A stretch of 64,000 nt of DNA, from the NCBI GenBank assembly GCA_013397865.1, contig VZTI01005062.1, positions 1,383,696 through 1,447,695 of the forward strand, read 5' to 3'. This DNA comes from Struthidea cinerea (taxonomy: Eukaryota; Chordata; Aves; Passeriformes; Corcoracidae). Positions within the stretch are counted from its first letter, which is position 1. Each line of letters starts with the position of its first letter. The notes under the pieces are model-generated. The model made no database searches and was not told the origin of the DNA. It worked only from the letters and a program-made list of their open reading frames with translations. Position numbers and translations under genes: made by a program. Below, one piece after another: positions 61,271 through 64,000 of the stretch.

Positions 61271-64000
61271 TACTATGTGGAAGGGATTTTCCTGGAATGT
61301 CCACCTGAATCAAACAGTAAATTTCTCAGGCTAGCTTAAACATGGATAGTCCAGTTCTTCTTTCAGGGTAAAGTCATGGCACAGCTTCTTCAGGATCACT
61401 TTTGGAATTACTGCATTTTAGTCAGGTTTTCCTTCATCCTATGCTACTCATATTGTATTGAAGAAGAAAAATACGACACTTTATATAAGCACCCATTAAA
61501 CCCAAAGAAAAGAAACCACCCAAAACCCTACCTCTAAACCCCCTTCATTCTGATTTCTACATTTGTTTTCCATCTCATTTTTTGCTTCAGTACTCATTAA
61601 TAATTTATAGTATTATTTCTAACATTCCTAGATTCGTTCTATTTTGATTACAACTACAAAGTTTCCAGGAACAAAACAAAGCTTATATTAAAAAAATACT
61701 TTATGTCATATGAATGTGAAAATCACTTTTTAAAATGGAGTGGCCCTTTACAAGGTTGCTGCTATATCTGACTCCACTGCAGCCTTAGTTGTTTTTATTT
61801 GCCATCAATTAATAGCTGCAGCTAAAAGAAAAAGACAGATTTTGCAAGGAATCTGCAATGTGCAATTCAGCTTTCTCTCCCTGCACTGGCTAAAGTTTTG
61901 TTTCTCTTACTATAGCCTGAGGATCAATAGTCATAATAATGGCATATATTCTCATTTTCCTCACAGAAATTTTGTGGAATTTAATGTCTAACCTCTCATA
62001 AAAACTTTAAAACCCCTATGCAGCTCTGCTTCAGCATTATCCCTCTTTAAGAATCATTAGGATGAATTACAACATCCTACCAAAAAAAAAAAAAAAGTAT
62101 GTATGACTTGAAAATATTTTTACTGGACTTTGCAGGATTTCCTCTCTTCATCTGTTCAAGATGACTCATCCACAGAGATTAAATGCAGTTTTGAATCTAT
62201 GTCCTTGAATGTACTAACAGCTGTAACACAGTGTAAATAAAATAAAGGCAGGTCTACTTCCAGAAAAACATGTGTAGTTATGCAAAACCTAAATTAATGT
62301 TATGCTTATAGGATTAGATGTGGAAGATAGTTGTGGAGGTTGTCTATGCTGCCTCTCTTTTTTGTGAAGGTTTGAAACATCTAGAGACAAATGTAGCCAA
62401 TACCAAGGACAGTATCTGTGGTTTCATGTGGTACCTATCACTGGACAACAGAACTTCCTGTTCTGAGCACCTGCTCTGCGTTACCCTCCAAACCTGCTTT
62501 GTTTCAAGAGATCTTCTTAATAGTAGAACAATTAGCCTCAGTGTTTTTATACTCTAACATTGTCAGCCTAAGAGAGGAAGATACGCAATGCAAATGATGA
62601 CCTGAGGACTCGGGAATTTAATATGCAAAAACACCACATGCAAACTTCGGTGGGTAGAGATCCCTGTAATATGTATGAGTGCTGGGTTTAGAGCAAGATG
62701 GAGTGATCTTGCTGGAATAAATCATCGCATAAGTGTGGAACATCCTTCTCTGACCTTCTGGATTCAGGCAGCCTGGCTCTGAACATGCAACACTGACCCC
62801 AAAATTACTGTGTGGATAGTCAGAAATACTCTGGGAGAAAGCCAGTGGTCTGGGTTTTAGTTGGAGTCAAAGCATTTAGGCTACATGACATAAACATTTT
62901 CATTGCACGATGAAAAGTGTTCATGGCATCTAATAAACTCATTATCTGGTTCATGCAGGTACTCACTGCTGTTATTACTCTTGTGGTTAATGGTAGCAGT
63001 GCTAATAACAGTCTGCCAGTCTTAGTAGAGACTGGGCTTTGTGGAAAAAAAAAAGGCAGAACAAGTCTCAGAGAACAGATGCTGGAAATGAAATTTGAAA
63101 TTTATTTATTTATTTATCTGAGGGGTCATGTGTCACTGCCACACATTGTTTTAAGGCAGGGCAGCATAAAACAAAAGCAAAAAAGCAGCTTATTTATCTT
63201 TATCAGCATATGACCTGGAGAGCGTACCAAGCTGACAGGCTGCCTTTTCACTGCCCCTGTTGCAGGGCAGTAACAGACAGACAGGTGTGGCAGCCCATCA
63301 GGCTGCTAATCTCTTTTATCAGCCCAGCATGAATGGGTAGAGCTCATGAATCAGAGTCCAAAGGGTGGATGTGAGAGAATTATCTTGCTGCTACCTGGAG
63401 AAACGGAGGTGGCATTTCTCCTGTAAGCAGGATCATTTAATCCACACTAGTCCTTGCCCTCCAGAGTGTGGGAGCCTCCTTGGCTGGGAAAAAGAACCAG
63501 CAGAATAAATTCAGCACTGCTAGGACAAGGAGCTATCCACTTGGCAGGGGAAGAAGAACCTCAAATTCTCATCCAAAAGGCAAAACTCACAGTGCTTCAA
63601 GCTCACCAAGGGCTCAGTTAAACAGGCAGCCTTCAGCTGGGGTGCCAAAGGGCCAGATGGTTTTGTCACCCTGCTTCCCTAGGACTGCAAAACCCACCCA
63701 GTTTGCAGATCCTTCCACTATGTCCCTGCAGGCAGATTAAACTCTGCAGTCCCCAGGACCATTGGACTCCCCCTCTCCATGCAGACTTCTAGTGGGGAGC
63801 AGCCCACCCTAAAACATGCTGGGAACTGCTGGAAAAGGGTGGCAGGGATGTTGTGAAAGTGTAATAGCATAAACAACCAAGCAAGGAGTGCTTCTTCACT
63901 GTTCAATTTAGCAGCTCAGATATAACCACAGAGGCCATACACATTTAGTTCCCATCAGAGCTTCCCAGAGTGATCATGTCCAAGTGCCAGCTCTGTGCAG
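61271..64000. other. Intergenic sequence, nothing recognised
   Basis: AT-rich to about 63,200, with a poly(A) run near 62081-62096 and a (TTTA)n microsatellite at 63101-63117, then GC-richer to the window end. The 90-codon ORF at 63468-63740 is basic and shows no recognisable domain. No EHF or other ETS-family exon is visible. Confidence 0.7.

Noticed and set aside
63468..63740. 90-codon basic ORF near the window end
   Set aside because: No recognised domain or splice context; basic composition is not diagnostic. Too weak to call a gene.
1..64000. tRNA, rRNA, CRISPR array, bacterial operon or phage structure
   Set aside because: None seen; the sequence is vertebrate nuclear DNA and no cloverleaf, spaced direct-repeat array or operon pattern was found on reading.

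Overview
This is a bird nuclear genomic window. The evidence is multi-exon genes with GT-AG introns, a strong CpG island, many CR1 LINE fragments, and two LTR copies that begin TGTTGTGGTTYAAYCCCAG, a family I associate with neoavian birds. Nothing bacterial or plasmid-like is present. Only two protein-coding genes can be supported, and they sit head to head.

Region 1 (1-16,376, minus strand) holds the 5' part of PDHX, the E3-binding component of the mitochondrial pyruvate dehydrogenase complex. Four coding exons are visible: mitochondrial presequence, then a lipoyl domain split over exons 2-4, with exon 4 open to the window edge. The introns carry two CR1 fragments, a 38-bp tandem duplication and a probable solo LTR.

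Region 2 (about 16,100-16,900) is a CpG-rich shared promoter. The two start codons are 395 bp apart, and a YY1-type motif overlaps the PDHX ATG.

Region 3 (16,772 to about 29,640, plus strand) is a complete APIP gene (methylthioribulose-1-phosphate dehydratase, methionine salvage). It has seven coding exons, 233 codons, all zinc ligands and the catalytic Glu intact, and a roughly 1.65-kb 3' UTR ending near an AATAAA at 29,619. The introns contain CR1 copies in both orientations.

Region 4 (about 29,650-64,000) is non-coding as far as I can read. In human 11p13, PDHX and APIP are neighbours and the side beyond APIP is the long APIP-EHF intergenic interval; synteny suggests this is the bird equivalent. 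It contains a nearly intact-length but dead CR1 copy, a 571-bp solo LTR plus a 147-bp internally deleted relative, old CR1-like remnants, and AT-rich low-repeat blocks with clustered TAATTA cores that look like conserved-enhancer candidates. I recognised no further exon, RNA gene or novel system. The most useful leads are the shared promoter, the LTR pair, a possible extra 3' exon at 29,199 and the candidate regulatory blocks.
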